A stretch of 64,000 nucleotides of DNA from the NCBI RefSeq assembly GCF_963678635.1, contig NC_087064.1, forward strand, positions 75,666,213-75,730,212, written 5' to 3'. This document shows, in pieces, positions 40,125-53,345 of the stretch; within the stretch, counting starts at the first letter, position 1, and each line of letters begins with the position of its first letter. This stretch comes from Symsagittifera roscoffensis. Taxonomy: Eukaryota; Xenacoelomorpha; Acoela; Convolutidae. Below the pieces are notes generated by a model. That model worked only from the letters and a program-made list of their open reading frames with translations, was not told where the DNA came from and ran no database searches. The position numbers and the translations under genes are program-made.

Positions 40125-41390
40125 CTCTTCATGATAGTAAACATGGTTTCAAATCTTAAGCTTTCAGTTTTCCCAGCGGAATCAAAAAAGTTTCCTTTTG
40201 ATATGGTTTTTTATGTTCGATGGGCTTGTCAATAAATTGTCTACCGCAAAAGATCTTCAAAGGCTAAAGAGCACTGAGGTGATTTAAACTGTTCTGAGAG
40301 ATTGAAGACAAAAAAATCTCATAAAAGATCAGTGTTTTTTTTCGCTTAGCCTTCACTGTCTGTGGGCTATTATTTACACAAGCAGAGCTTGTGTTATACT
40401 ATAAATTCTCTCTTTTTTCCAAGCGAAGTGGCAAATATTGTTGCGACGCAAATATTGTTTGCGAAAAAATGTCTTCATTTTGAAAGTGTTTATTTTGATC
40501 AATAACCAGCTATTAGGTACAGCCAATGCTAAGGATATTAACACAGACTATTATATTACTAATAGCACTTTACTTTCAAGGTATCATGGATCTGTAGCGT
40601 AGAGGTAGGGAAGGAGACCCGCAAGAAAATAAGAGGATACGAAAATGGGCAGGGTCGGATGTTTTCAATGACTTTTTTTGTATACTAGCTAAAATGCGTC
40701 AGCTCTATAAGCTGAGGCATGTGCAATTGATAACTTTCTTTCTTTTTCAAATTCACTGTTACTGCTAATTGGCTTGCGTCACGGAAGAAATTTTGTAGAC
40801 CCAAAGTTTTACTCATTCAGTTTATCCCAGTAGCGTTATCGGTCATATTTTTTGCTTGTGTATGCGAAGTTGAATTTCGCCTCTGTGTCTGAAAATAGGT
40901 TATATGTGAAAAAAAAAATTTAAGGTTTCGTTTCATCAATTGACAGTTTCAAATTTAGCTCGAAAAAGTTTTTCTTTGCCGTGGCTCGATTGAAACATAT
41001 TTCCAATTTGGTGTGTTTTAATTGCATCTTCGCTCTGTTAAGATTCAATGAAAGAAGTTGAAGTTAGTTAGGAGTGGGGCAAGACGAGTTGAGATAGTGG
41101 GTAAAGCATCATTTTTTTTTCGAAGTAAAATAAGTCCAATTAATTGACGTGTTTTTCCTTCTCATCTTCTTCCATTTATATCATACTCGCTGTAGATACA
41201 TGTCTTACTTTTCGCGGAAGTATTTTTTCATTTATTTATGTCCTTTGCAATATACTCGCTAGTTATTTACAGTTCTTGTTTTTAGCGAAAATATATAAGT
41301 TGCATTTTTTGTTCATAGCATGCTCGGTGTTGATTTATAGTCCTTGCTTCTGGCTAAAAGTAAGTGTAATTTTGAAGATAGGATCTATTT
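40125..41390. other. Intergenic, with a hairpin-family 3' end
   Basis: No gene is seen. At 40863-40887, GCGAAGTTGAATTTCGCC followed by CTCTGTG is the 3' hairpin end of the recurrent repeat family; its left end was not located. ACACAAGCAGAGCTTGTGT at 40377-40395 is a perfect 8-bp-arm hairpin and may be a variant 5' end. Confidence 0.4.
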
Positions 41391-42380
41391 GACAGCAATC
41401 GGGTACTAGACTCATTCATCTACTGGGCTTTCCTGTTGCAACACATATTTTATGCATCTCGCTTATTCGAAATTTGCTCTTTTTTGTTTAAAATTTTAGC
41501 AACTCGGTTTGTTAGAATTTGAATTTATGTTTCATATTTGTTCTGACCATTCAAAATGGGGAGGAACTTTGTATTCGGGTGTGTTTTAGTTTTTTGTTTT
41601 CACGCAAAATCAGGTACCACAACAAATGATCGGACTGGTTTGTGTGATATATCATATTAAAGCCCGTTTAGTCTGACTCGTACTCGGACCACATTAAAAA
41701 GTTTCCAAAAAGTTTTCACAATGTCAAGAAAAACCGGTTCGAAATTTTTGATTTTTCTGCTTACTTCGAGCAAAAAAAGCAAACGAGCAGGCTTGAAAGC
41801 TGAATTATGCCTAATATAAAACATTAAAACTTAATTTTAAGCAAGTTAAACTAGTTTTTGAAGTTTTCTAGCTTTAATTTAGGAACCGAAAACTTGATTT
41901 TTTTAAAAAAAAAATTTAAGTTTCACAAGGATAAAACTAGGATAAAACTACGCTAATTTGGAAAAAAAAAACATTCTTAACCGTAGTTTTCTAAAGGCTA
42001 TGGTCGGAACATTCTGTGCTACTTGCGCAGTAACCGGCTATTTTGTTTTAATTTGGGTTAATAGCTTTCGTCTTATTTCATATCGGCTTAGTAGCCTCTT
42101 TTTGTGCCGTGAGCTAAAAAAAAAACTTTCGTGTGCGTGCGTACGTACTGAGGGGAAGGGAGAATTTAAAATTTTTTGTTTGTTTTCATTTTGTGTACGT
42201 TTTTTTTCGGGACGAAGAATTTCTGATCAGGTGTTTTTGGCTTTGCTGCCGCTTAGTAATTTTTGTTCCGAAGCTAATTTTGCATTATTTTGTCTTGGCA
42301 TGTTTTTTTTTCACAATTATCTGCATTCTTTTTTTAGATCCAATTGTATTGCAAATAGAGCGAAGCTCAGCTTCGCATAT
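41391..42380 (+). repeat. Hairpin-ended repeat family copy
   Basis: The left end is GACAGCAATCGGGTACTAGA plus CTCATTCATCTACT, shared with the copy at 61433. The right end is the perfect hairpin GCGAAGCTCAGCTTCGC at 42360-42376. The internal module GTCGGAACATTCTGTGCTAC resembles text at 44474 and 59185. The open plus frames at 41958-42393 carry no domain and are not called. Confidence 0.5.
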
Positions 42381-45157
42381 ATGTATTAACTAACCCACGT
42401 ATAGTAACTAGTAAAGAATTGCGACCCCTGTAAGGAACTAATTCAACGATTAAGCTGATGTGAATTTGTACCTTTTAACGAAATTTCAGTTTTTGCAATA
42501 CGTAAGGATATAGCTGTCAAGATCGGATTTAGTTTTGTGCCATTAAATGTGTTTTCTTTACGTTTTGATTGAGATTTTATTCCGTTAGTAGCTTGTTGTG
42601 TTGAGGTTGTTTTGTCGATAAATTTTTTTTAAATGCGAAAGTTGTCGATTAAAATTTTATTTTTTTTTGTTGATTCAGACCAGTTTTTCTCGAAACTGAA
42701 GTAATTATTTTGATTTTGTTGAAGAATCCGAATTTCTACTTATTGAGTATAATACCACACTTGAGCTTTTTTAAGGTAGTCAAAGTCAGCTGGAAGTAAA
42801 TCCAAACATACGCCATGGTTCCTTCCCACTTCTTGAAGCGATGGGAACAATAATAGCTATTTATATTTTCAAGTAAACTGCTTTGAAATAAATATATAAT
42901 ATAATATTGAAATAAAAGAACAGCCGGGTAATATTGCGAATCGAACGAATTATCTATATTTTTTACATAAAGCAAGTACGTCGGTTTTTATTAATTTGGT
43001 TGTCGGAAGGTTTTCAATTTGAGTTGGATACAAAGTTAAATTCAATTGGAAAGCTATATACGACCAAAAATTATAGGGCACAAACTAACGGACTGCACAC
43101 TGCAGCCATATAACAACTATGGGCTGTTAAACTATAGCTTCTAATGTTAATTAGCTATTCGATCTACTGGCTGGTTATTTTGTTTTTGTTCTGACCTTGA
43201 AAATGGAGTGGAACTTTGTATTCGGGTGTGTTTGTTTTTTCTTTCCACGCAAAATCAGATACCACAAATAATCATCGGAGTGGGTTGAGTGATCATATTA
43301 AAGCGCTTTCAATCGTGATTCGAACAACATTTAAAAAATCGCAAAATTTTTTGTAGTCTTATTTTAGTGGCTTAAAAGCTTGCAACAGCATAATTTAAAA
43401 GGTATAAATTTAGTTTTACTCGAGTAACATTGATTTTTTTAAGTATTTTAGCGTTTTTTGGAATCAAAATCTTCAAATATGCATAAAACTGCAAAAAAAA
43501 ATTAAATTTTCGAAATTTTTTTGCCAATTTTTTTTGTTCGTTTTTCTGGTAATTTTTCTACAAAAATTGTTTTTCAGTTTGCTTATGTTTTTATTACTGT
43601 CGAGTATATCTAATCCCCAGTTTTTATTCAGATCCTATCACACCACGCTGATAAAAAACTGCAATAATTTTTGAAAAAAAAAACTTGAAAAATAATTTAA
43701 AAAAAAAGTGAAATGCCTATATCCTTGTTTACTATGTCTTTTTTCCGGCGCATGAAAAATTCTGATGGGTGTAACGAGTATAAAGGCCTTCAGCTCTTAA
43801 TTGCTGAATATATATTCAGACTCTAAAATTTCTAAGAAACGCATTTCTCACCATTTTCTCCTGGCTTCCTTGCGAAATTTTATCAAAAGCGTTGAAATCA
43901 CATGATATTGTCTGCATACTGTTGTGCGTTCGGATTTTTTCACAGGTATACAGGAAATTAAATGAAGGGAGTTATTGATCCTATATACCATTAGTGAATT
44001 AAATAGTTCCCTTTGTGAATAAACCCACATTCACAGCCAAATACCTCAAGCTTTTGAAGATCAAAATATCTAATAAAACTTCTAAAAATTGGAGTTGATA
44101 AATATGTGAACACATATTGGTAAATATGTGAATTTGAAGGAGAGTTTCTTGCCTCGATGTGATTCTGTTCCAAGCACTGAAGGTGTGGAAAAATTTTGGA
44201 TTCTGTTTTGGTTTTTGTCCTTAAGATCCGCGTATCACAAATAAAAACCTTTCACGGTTCTTATTGTTATATCACATAAAAAGCCTTTCAGTCGTAAATC
44301 GAACCTTAACGAAAAAATTCTTTCTGTGCCTCGAGAAAAAACAATCTGCTTTTTTTTGAGACAAATTCGATGCGAAGCCTTGGTCGAAGAACCGCAATGC
44401 CTTACCCCACAAAAAGGAGGCAAAAACATTAAAGTATAAATTAATTTTGAAAAATGTTTTGGTAAAAATGAGTATGGTCGGAGCGTTCTGTTACTTGTAC
44501 AATAAAAGGCTATTCGAATGTACGAGACAAATTTACGCAACATGCTTTTTTATCTTGAATAACCTAAAACTAATTTTAAACCTCTACTTAATTGAATGGT
44601 TTTTAATGTCGCTGAAAATAGCTCGCAGTTATTACAGTCTCGAAAACAAAAATTCTGATTTTTTTTCCTGAAGGGCTCAGAGTATTTTTTCTAATTCGTT
44701 AAGCAGTACGACTCATGTTATGTGTCACTGAAAGTGCGCTGTTTGTCGGGTTTCGTTTGTGTTAGTGAAATGTAGCTTCGCCTCCATGTAAAGTCACCCA
44801 ACAAAAATGCAAATACGTTTTGCAACGATGATTCAAAAGAAGGCTGTGTGCTGCTTGCACCATACCGGCTGCACCTGTATTTGATCTACTTAACAATCTC
44901 CCCTATAGTTTTAAGTACAGAATACCCTCGCCTTCAATCACTATACAATTTTACGTTCTTCCAAATTAGACAGTATTTGCTCCTAAAGGTTCAATTCTTT
45001 TTGATAAATGTGGATGCCGGACATCAATCCAACAGGACGGGAATTAGACCAAATGAACAAATTGGCCGCAAATTAAAACGAAAAATCAAAAATGTGAAAC
45101 AGCTTTGGCTCAATGCACATAAATTGGTAGTTTCCATACATAATTCATGCTATTTGC
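42381..45157. other. AT-rich intergenic DNA with dispersed repeat modules
   Basis: No supported gene. A module at 43190-43310 (GGAACTTTGTATTCGGGTGT, then CGCAAAATCAGATACCACA) repeats 41560-41665 and, in part, 46400-46460. The text near 44765-44795 (GTAGCTTCGCCTCCATG) looks like a degenerate right end of the hairpin family. The frame at 44848-45180 has no recognisable domain. Confidence 0.45.
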
Positions 45158-45750
45158 ACTTGCGAAGCAAAGTGTATTAGTTCGAACTTTTTCTCTAACC
45201 TAATGCGCAAATATTGGTGCCACTTTTGGGGCACTTTGACAGCTTTTGGATAGCATGTGCTTTGACATTCGAATAAAAATAAATTGACAATTAATGCATT
45301 TTTAATTCATCAAATGAACCGAAAAAAATTATTTGTATCAAACAGCAGTACAATGATGAAAAGCTCGATTTCAGAACTTTTCCAACTCAATAAATCTCGC
45401 AATTGTTATCAAATGCCTAATCCATTCATAATTTGGCTTCATGCGTTCTAATTTATTACATGCAAAATTGCTTCTTTTTGTATTTGGTGCTACTTTTGCT
45501 GCATTAAATTGGCAATTTATTAGCATATGTAGCTGTTTTATTGGCGGCTAATTTTTGGGGATTTTAAGCATCCGTGGCTGAGCAGTTAGCGCGTGAGACT
45601 CAAATTTGCTAGGTCGCATTTCGAATCCGAGACGTTGCCGAATTTTTGCTAATTCGAGGCTCATTTCTACTTTTTCTTATTTCACTTGATAGAGCTGCTT
45701 TTTAGTCGTGTTCTAACAAGTATTTGCGAAGCGCAGCTTTGCTTCTGTGT
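45158..45750 (+). repeat. Hairpin-ended repeat family copy with tRNA-like segment
   Basis: The left end CACTTGCGAAGCAAAGTG can fold on itself. The right end is GCGAAGCGCAGCTTTGC plus TTCTGTG. At 45568-45640 a tRNA-like stretch has an A-box-like GTGGCTGAGCAGTTAGC and B-box-like ATTTCGAATCC, which resembles a Ser/Leu tRNA. It lacks a matching acceptor stem, so it is not a functional tRNA. Confidence 0.5.
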
Positions 45751-45775
45751 AAGCTTTTTTTTAAACGTTTTTAGG

Positions 45776-46050
45776 AAATAATTGGTGAATTTTGTAGAAT
45801 GTTTGAGTATTTTCATTCCAAAAACAGGTTCATTTAAAAACTGAAATGTTTCCAGTCGTAGTTTTTTTAAATAAACAACTCAAAGTTTTGTAAGCTTTGC
45901 CTTTTTGTAAATTTTTTTAAATGGTTCTTAGAAAATAATTGGTGAATATTGTAGAATGTTTGGATATCTTCATTCCAAAAACAGGTTCATTTAGCGAACT
46001 GAAATGTTTCCAATCGGATTTTTTTAAATAAACAACTCAAAATTTTTAAT
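45776..46050. repeat. Tandem duplication, 157-bp period
   Basis: AAATAATTGGTGAA followed by TGTAGAATGTTTG occurs at 45776 and 45933. Both copies continue with ATTCCAAAAACAGGTTCATT and end near AAATAAACAACTCAAA. Non-coding. Confidence 0.8.
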
Positions 46051-47070
46051 GGTCCTAAAATATTAAATTATTATAGTATTTAAACCATTAAATCAAATAC
46101 CTGAAAAGTTCAGAATTCAACTTGAAGTCCCTTCAACTTAAAGTCCCGTCGACTTTTTTTCTTAAACCCATTATATGCAAAAGATCAGGCAATTTAGAGC
46201 TTTCTAGTTTTTGAAAATTTTATTTTTCCTGCAATGTGATTAGTGGAAAAGTCTACGTATATGGCTGAAGTATCTAGTTAAGACTCAATTTCCATTTCTA
46301 CGTTTTCACAAGCCTCAAAAAGAAACATCTGTCGAAATTTAAGTGATAAAATGATTGTATCATTCCAAAGTTATAAATCATTAGTCCCACCACTGAAATT
46401 TGGGAACCAAATTTTTCCGCGCAAAATCAATTACCGCAAATAATCATTACAATAGGTCGAATAATTTATTTCTTTAGGTCCTTCGCGTCATGATTTGAAC
46501 ATTAAAAAATTTTCGAACATTTTATAGTGTCGAGATAAATTGTTTTGAAATGTTTGCTTTACCCTTCTAGTTTGGAGCGAGTAACGCGCAAAAAACCTCA
46601 TGAAGTGTTTAGCTTTTTGTTGTAAAAAAATAGTTAAGCGTCTCCCCAGCGCTAAGTTTTTCTCTGATTTTTGAAAAAAAATTGTTTTCATTTCGGCCTT
46701 TAATTTTGAAAAATTAATTAATCAATTAAAACTCTTTTTGAAGATTAATGAAACTTTGAGTTTATCTTCTCAATCAACGCTCAATAAAATTACATAGGAG
46801 AAAACCTTGTTTTTTTAAATCTTTTTATATATAGCTAGGCATTTAAAGTAATCATTCAGTTTTACAAGTTTTCTGAAAGCTGTGTGGGATATTTTTCTAC
46901 CTGAAATCACAAAAATTATTCTTGATGTCGAACTATGTTTGCTCTCCAATTTTAGTGGTGCAACTTTGAGTAAATTTGCTGAAATATACTTGACATACAG
47001 TTTTTAAAGTTTTAGTTTAGTTTTCATACGCTTTTCAAAATTTATTTTTAATAAAATCTGTTTTTTTTTT
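46051..47070. other. AT-rich intergenic DNA
   Basis: No gene is recognised. 46400-46470 repeats part of the module seen at 41580 and 43240 (GCGCAAAATCAATTACCGC). Nothing else stands out. Confidence 0.4.
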
Positions 47071-47793
47071 ACGAAAGCAATTGTCTTGTAATCGGGAACG
47101 AGACAACTTCGAATCTCCTTCCTGCATCCTCAGAGGTAACACGGTTGCCTTCGCACGCACCCTAAGGTTTGGGGTTCGAGTCACAAGTAGAAATAATTTT
47201 TTTACAGTGTGTATGAAAAGGCAAAAAACAAGTCCGGGAAAAATTGAAATGCCGGACTTTTTTGTTCAAATTATCGGTCTTTTCTTTTTTGTATGTTATT
47301 TTTTTTATTAAAATGGTTTTAGTTTTAACTCATGTTTTATTGGCTTAGTCTACTTTTTTGTATGGTTTGAAGAGCGAATATGATTGGTTTTTTTTGACAA
47401 AATACTATTGAGGTCGGTTGTGGTGAAGCATCTCGAAGTTTGAAAATTGAAAATTCTTTCATGACAACAGTTTCGCATGCTTGTTTTTTGCATCAGCTCA
47501 AGAGGCATCTACTCTCATACTTTCGGCTTGATGGACGCTCGGTAAATACTTAAAGATTCTTTAATGCTTAAGGTTGTTTTTCTACTGTTTTGCTGAAATT
47601 GGGTTTTTCATGTTTTTTTTTGTATAGTGGCTGTGTTTTTATTGTTTTAATGAAATTGGGCTTTCTTTTTTTTAAATCTTGAAAAATGTTTTGTCCTTAG
47701 TTATTTCCGTCTCATTTTTTCTTTGCTATGTTGCAATGCTACGCTATGGCGCGTTGTATCGTAAGTGATGCGAGGCTCTGCTTCGCCTCTGTG
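47071..47793 (+). repeat. Hairpin-ended repeat family copy with tRNA-like segment
   Basis: The left end is ACGAAAGCAATTGTCTTGTA, ATCGGGAACGAGAC. The right end is GTATCGTAAGTGATGCGAGG, CTCTGCTTCGCCTCTGTG. A tRNA-like stretch at 47126-47190 has CAGAGGTAACACGGTTGCC and a perfect-looking B box GGGTTCGAGTC. As in the copy at 53747, this lies near the left end. Confidence 0.55.
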
Positions 47794-49165
47794 ATAATTT
47801 ATTGCTCCTTATTTGGGGACATATCACTAGTCTGCGAAACAACTGATAGGAAAACTTTCTTTTTTGCATTTCAATTCCTTTTTTGGAGCAATTAATTGAA
47901 TCTATTTGGGTTTAAATGAACACAATGCTTAAATGCCTATAAGCCACAGAAAAAAGGTCTTGATTTGGGGCATTTCACATGATTTGGCCCGTACCGAATA
48001 AACGTGCTTCTCTTTATTTTTTCGTATGTAAAAGAATCTTTTTTGATGCTCAGGGTGTTACTGTGCGGTTGTATTATCTCTCGCTTTTTGGAATTGTTTC
48101 ACGTGCTTTGATGTTTTCTTTCATTTCGCTTTTAATTTTGTTCATGTTTTTATTTTTCCTCTTATTTATTCCATCATCAGCATTTTGTTCTGATTGTTTA
48201 TCGTGATGAATACAGTAGTAAGAAGCATTCGTCTGACAAATGGTGTCGTATGTAAAAGTGGAATGATGGTGGTATGAAGAATGCCCTTAATGTTGCCTGT
48301 TTGTATATGGCATCTATTTTGTAAATTCTCTCTTTTCCACAAATTCCAATTGAAGTCATTTGTTGTTAAGAGGAGAGGTAGTAAGTGTGTTTATGTAGTG
48401 CTTTCTCGAGTCTCTATTCCCCACGGTCATTAAGCAGACAATGTTACTAGCAGGTATCCTAAATAGCAGACGCATTTTTGCACGTAAGTTTTGACAAATC
48501 ATAAGCGAAAGATGGAATACTTCTTGAGCTAAATCTTCAAAGAATTAATTTCTTCGATTTTTTTAAATTTTCATAATTTTTTGACATAGTTGAAGGAAGA
48601 CGAAACAATTTTCTCCAAAATTTTTTTTTGATGTTCGAAGCAAGATTTTTTGACATGTTTTTTTTGCAAGTATGAGACTATTATTTTTTTGATAATAGAA
48701 ACTTTGACGGTTCGCTTTCTACTGTACTCTGATATCCTCACTGTTAGCAGTTCAACTGCAAACAATTCCGCATTTGCGTTATAAAGTGTTTCCTAGCTCT
48801 ATTCTATCCTTTTATGCCCTAAAATACCCTACCCTACTAATACCCTTCCCTAGTCTATTATCGAAGCTATAAGCAAGAGATAGATAGATAGAGAGGGGGC
48901 TTTTGTGATTTGTAGCCCAAGTATGAACTCTAGTTTTGGTGAAATGGGGCGGGGCCGGGGGGGGGGGGGGGGGTGGCTGGGTTGATATCAAAGGAAAAGC
49001 AACTGATTTGTGTGCTGGTTCTTACCTATATGCTTGTGCTTATATCTTATCCAATGTTAGAATAGCTTGCTGGAACAAATCTGTATTTGCGCTCTTCTAT
49101 CTATATATCTGTTTCTATATATCCTAATTCCCGAATTTCTCACCACATTTATTTGTAATGAACAG
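47794..49165. other. AT-rich intergenic DNA with a long G tract
   Basis: No gene is supported. A G tract of about 17 bases interrupts G-rich sequence at 48945-48975. TAGATAGATAGAGAG microsatellite text lies at 48877-48893. The frame at 47979-48206 is hydrophobic low-complexity translation of T-rich DNA. Confidence 0.45.
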
Positions 49166-49270
49166 GTAACAGTGCAGAGAAAACCGCGCTTCCACTCGAC
49201 CGCCGTCACCTCACCGAACACTCCGCCGCCCGCCGCCTCCGTCCTTTTATTCCCCCATTCCGTTGAGTAG
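49166..49270 (+). CDS. Candidate distal terminal exon, possibly RCAN
   Basis: A GC-rich island follows a splice-acceptor-like AATGAACAG and encodes VTVQRKPRFHSTAVTSP and a Pro-rich end (NTPPPAASVLLFPHSVE), then TAG: 34 codons. The pattern V-x-V-Q-R-K-P-x-F-x-S/T resembles the C-terminal calcineurin-docking segment of RCAN proteins (I-I-Q-T-R-R-P-x-Y-x-P). It is in phase with a possible donor at 38260 (GGA|GTTAAG) inside the last RCAN exon, which would extend the acidic tail into this segment. The intron would be 10.9 kb. Splicing is unproven; it could belong to an unrelated gene or be chance. Confidence 0.3.
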   Translation, partial: VTVQRKPRFHSTAVTSPNTPPPAASVLLFPHSVE

Positions 49271-52200
49271 GCCTTCAGTTTCAATTGAATATTTATTGAA
49301 TTTAATAGCAGGCCTCTTGGTATTCTCTTTTGCTTCCTTTTTTCTCTCTTTTTCATCCCATTTGTAACTGGTCCGTCTAAATTAAATATAATCTTTTCCA
49401 AAGCTCCAATCAGCGCGCGAAAATTCCAATGCATTCAAAGCACTGTGATTAATTTCATTTCATCACAAAAATGTTTTTTTTTCACGATCCTTATGATAAT
49501 TATATCTGCTTAGTTTCTTTTTCAGCATAGCTAAACTCCGATTAATATTATGTTCGCTCCGTAAATTGGACTTTATTAAGCGATATTTTTTTTTTCATTT
49601 TTTGTCTAATACTTAAAGCTAAAGCAACTGATATTTGTTCAAAATTATTTTTTAGAAACTCCTTAACATTCAATATTACTTCGGAAATTATTTGCTTAGT
49701 AGAATGTGTTGGCTAATTCAGGCTCTGGAGTTTAAAATTTATTTGGCTTCGATTTGATTTTATATGTAAACTTTGGCTTTTATTGTTGGATCTTTCTTAT
49801 TGGCACAAAAGATCCGATTTGGTTTTACTGCACTTTATGAGCGTCATAAAAAAGGATGAAATTCTACCAATGACAGCAAAACTGTGTTCTTCTTCAGTCA
49901 TTTATTAAAATGTCAACTTGAGACTTTAGAAATGTATTACGTAAATGTAATTCCAAGGACCTGTTTTTATCACAGAAGAACTGGGAAAAATACTGACTTT
50001 CAGTACACCTGATAAACCTCGAGGCTAAAACATAAAAAAAAACACAGACTCCTCGTCTTATAAATTTTGAGGGGAAAATATTTCTTCACAATCTACCTCA
50101 AAGTTCAGTCTATTTTTGTTTAAAAAAATTGCAAGATCGAATTGCTAGTTAATTAATTTATTGTTTGATGGATTACATAATTGAGACTACGCAATATTCT
50201 ATCTCGAAATTCAGACTGATTTTGCTTTACTAGTTTTGAATTAATTCCTTTTATTATACATTCCAATTTTGATTCCGAGAACTATCAATTGGCTTGCCGT
50301 TATTTTCTGACAGACGTTATTTCTATTACTTGGAAATGTGTTCTTACGACTGTTACCTTGTTCACATTGTTTTACTTATGGCAGCATGTCAAAACTCAAG
50401 GTTGGTGTCGAAAAAGTTACTGGACCGTTTAAATGGTTTGGACTCGAAAGGTGGGTGGTTAGGCAATTTGCCACCCTTTTAAGAGTCAAATCCTGGTGTT
50501 TCAGACCCTCAGTAAAGGTCTGGTAGACTATATCTGGTGCAATTGATTGTTTTGCACTAGGCTGAGAGCCACAACTGGACAACCTAGATAGTTATCCTTG
50601 CGATCAGCAAACGTGTTGCAATGGGGAAATAGATTTTCCCCCTAAATAATTTTGTTCACAAATTATAGATTTAGGGGAAAGGGTAAATTTAGCTAGCTGG
50701 ATAAAACTGGTTCATTTAATGCTCTGTAACACATTAATTTACCGCTTAAATAGGGTGTAGTTATGTGCCGATTTTTTTTGGATCATTTTCAGTTTATTAG
50801 GTGTCGGCTTTGTTTTTGTCCGTTTAATTTTCTATTGTTTTTTTTTTTCTAATAGTTTGTGGTCAATTTTTTTTAAAATTGAATCAGAGACGTTAAAACT
50901 TTCGTTTTCAAGTTTTTTCTAAAATGTTTTGTTTTCTCTTTTTATATTTTTTCGCACAGGTGTTCGAAAATTTACTCGAGACTTTTTGGCTGTAATGCCG
51001 TATTTGTGGTATCCTTTGTGGTGAACATAATTGGAAAGATTAGTTTATGCGCATTTTTCTAGGCATATTTTTTATCAGTATTTTCGTCAACTGATGCCTT
51101 TTATCAACTTAAGTGATCTGTAGCCTATAACTATTGCAATGATAACCGTTATGAGCAAAAGGCTCTTATTTCCAAAGTCTTAATTGTGATCAGATCAGAA
51201 AATAATAGAAAAAAATTGATACGTTTCGCTCATAATTTGTAGAATTTATCTTTTTAAATTATCAATTTTTTTACTGTGTTGTTAAATAAACGTTTTGTTT
51301 TTCCCTTACTTTCTATTGATTTGTTTAAGCAAACTTGCTTACATTTTTTAGCCTTTACCAGCTGACGTTTCTGTCAATGAAAAAAAAATTGAAATAGATA
51401 CTTGGCAGTTTCTAGCAAAATAGTGTCTTGCTTCTCTTTGTATTGGATAATTTTTTATCTCAAATTGATCCAAGTTAATGATGCTTTCAGTTTTTGAAAT
51501 ATCGGTTAAATTTTATTACAAAAAATTGCAAAAATTACTCAACTTTTTAGTGCTTTTGAAGTCTAATTTTCGGATTATCTAATAATATTGTGGGCTTAGT
51601 TTTCTCCATTCGCTTCTTTCATCTCAGCTTCTGTTTTTCTCGCGCTTACTTTTTTCGGCTTAAGTGACGTCGGCTTGTTTGATCATTTTTTCGCCTCATT
51701 TCACGTTGTTTGAAAAGCGAAACTAGATTTTTTTAACGTTTATGTGTTTGAAATGGACATAAAAGGACATAAAACATAAAAGGACATTATAGCCATGAAG
51801 TTTTTTGACTTTTTAAAGACCATTTTAGGCGTCTATCCAAGTTTTGCTTGCATAATTATCACGCAATCATTTTTGTAAAAATGCTCATGTAAAGCTGGAA
51901 ATCATGTTTTATGGCACATTTTTTTTTGCAAATGAGTTTTCTTTGAGACAACAGTATCACCAAAGTGGTTGATGTTTATCTGCATTTTTCAAATAGTCTC
52001 TTTCGGCTAGTAGTCTGTATAAACTATTGAATGGAAGCCAATGGAATATTTCCTCAATAAACAAAGTGAAGTCATTTTTTGAAGTTCTTGATGTATGTTT
52101 TTAACGAAAAAGCCATGAAAGTTTTTCAATGCTCAAGTTTGATTTTTTGCTCTTTGGCTTTCTATTAATTACAGGATTGGAGCATAGAAACTTTTTTTTT

Positions 52201-52770
52201 CAACTCAAGTCGCAAATATAGTATTGTGCGTACTACTTGCGGTATTTTTCAGCAACAGACAGCATCGGAAATTTAATAGCAAATGCTTTGAGGTTTGATA
52301 ACCAATAATTTATCACAGCTGATGCTTTTTAATTTCATCAAATGAACCGAATTTGCTTCATAAAAGAGTATAATTTTGAAATTCCTATTTCTGAAATTTT
52401 CTACATCAATGTTTTTTTGAGATATTTAAACTGCATATTTTATACAGTTTTGTTTCATACACTCCATTTTATTACATGATATTTTACATTTGTGTTTTTG
52501 TGCAATTAAAGCCCGTTTTTGCTGCTTTCTTGCTTGTGTGTGAAAATTTTTGGCTTTGTCTGTGTTTCAAATTCAATTCAATTTATTTGCTAAAATGAAG
52601 TGAATTTACGCTCTCCAATTAAGAAATAGTAAAAGACGCGAATCAACGTGAACAATTTTTAGCTTTGAAAATAGGTTTTCATTTTTAAATTTCACAGCGG
52701 AGTGAAAAATGGCCTAGTGATATAGTTTTCTCACACAAGGTTTGTTTTCCAAAAAATTGTTTTTTATAGC
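49271..52770. other. AT-rich intergenic DNA
   Basis: No gene is supported. The stretch at 50390-50580 is more balanced in base composition, but its overlapping frames show no domain. 52320-52365 (TTTAATTTCATCAAATGAACC) repeats text at 45300. Otherwise A/T runs. Confidence 0.4.
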
Positions 52771-53345
52771 TGTTTTTTGGTTATGTTTTCTAGTTAGGAC
52801 TGAAAGAGTTCTAGTATGATGCTGCATAGTTCCTTGTCGACATTTCTTAGCAGTTTGTTGGTTATGCTTTCGAATTAGGACGGAAAGAATTCTAATATGA
52901 TATTGCACAGTTCCTTGTCTGCTCTTTTAGGTACCTATTTTTGCGTGGAAATATTTGCTTCGAAAAAAAATAAGTGTCATTTTTTCCACACCACGGTCAA
53001 AGATATTCAGAAAATTTTTTCACAAAAGACTCGTCTCAATCGCGTTGTGTTATTAAATGTAGGATCGCTGATTTAGATTTTTAAAAAGGGTACAAGTCGC
53101 ATTTCTAGGCAATTCGGGCTGGAAATTAACAAGTTAACAAGAATCGAACACACATATTAGATGGTGTAGAAAAATGACCGTGGTGTGGAAAAAATGTTAC
53201 TTGTTTTTTTTCAGCAAATATTTCCAAGCAATAATTATTACCTAAAAAGCAGACAAGGAACTGCAATATCATATTAGATTTCTTCTTTCAATCCTAATTC
53301 GAAAACATAATCAACAAACAGCTAAAAATGTTGTCAATTATTTCA
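52771..53345. repeat. Large inverted repeat (foldback) with a duplicated left flank
   Basis: The left arm 52851-53001 (CAGTTTGTTGGTTATGC, GTTCCTTGTCTGCTCTTTTA, TTTTTCCACACCACGGTCA) is the reverse complement of the right arm 53174-53335 (TGACCGTGGTGTGGAAAAAA, AGCAGACAAGGAACTGC, CATAATCAACAAACAGC), with a spacer of about 170 bp. The outer 80 bp of the left arm is tandemly duplicated at 52771-52850. Arms of about 155 bp would form a long hairpin. It resembles a foldback transposon; no ORF or target duplication was identified. Confidence 0.75.

Noticed and set aside
44848..45180. 110-codon plus-strand ORF
   Set aside because: No recognisable domain, AT-rich, and its end overlaps the left edge of a repeat copy.
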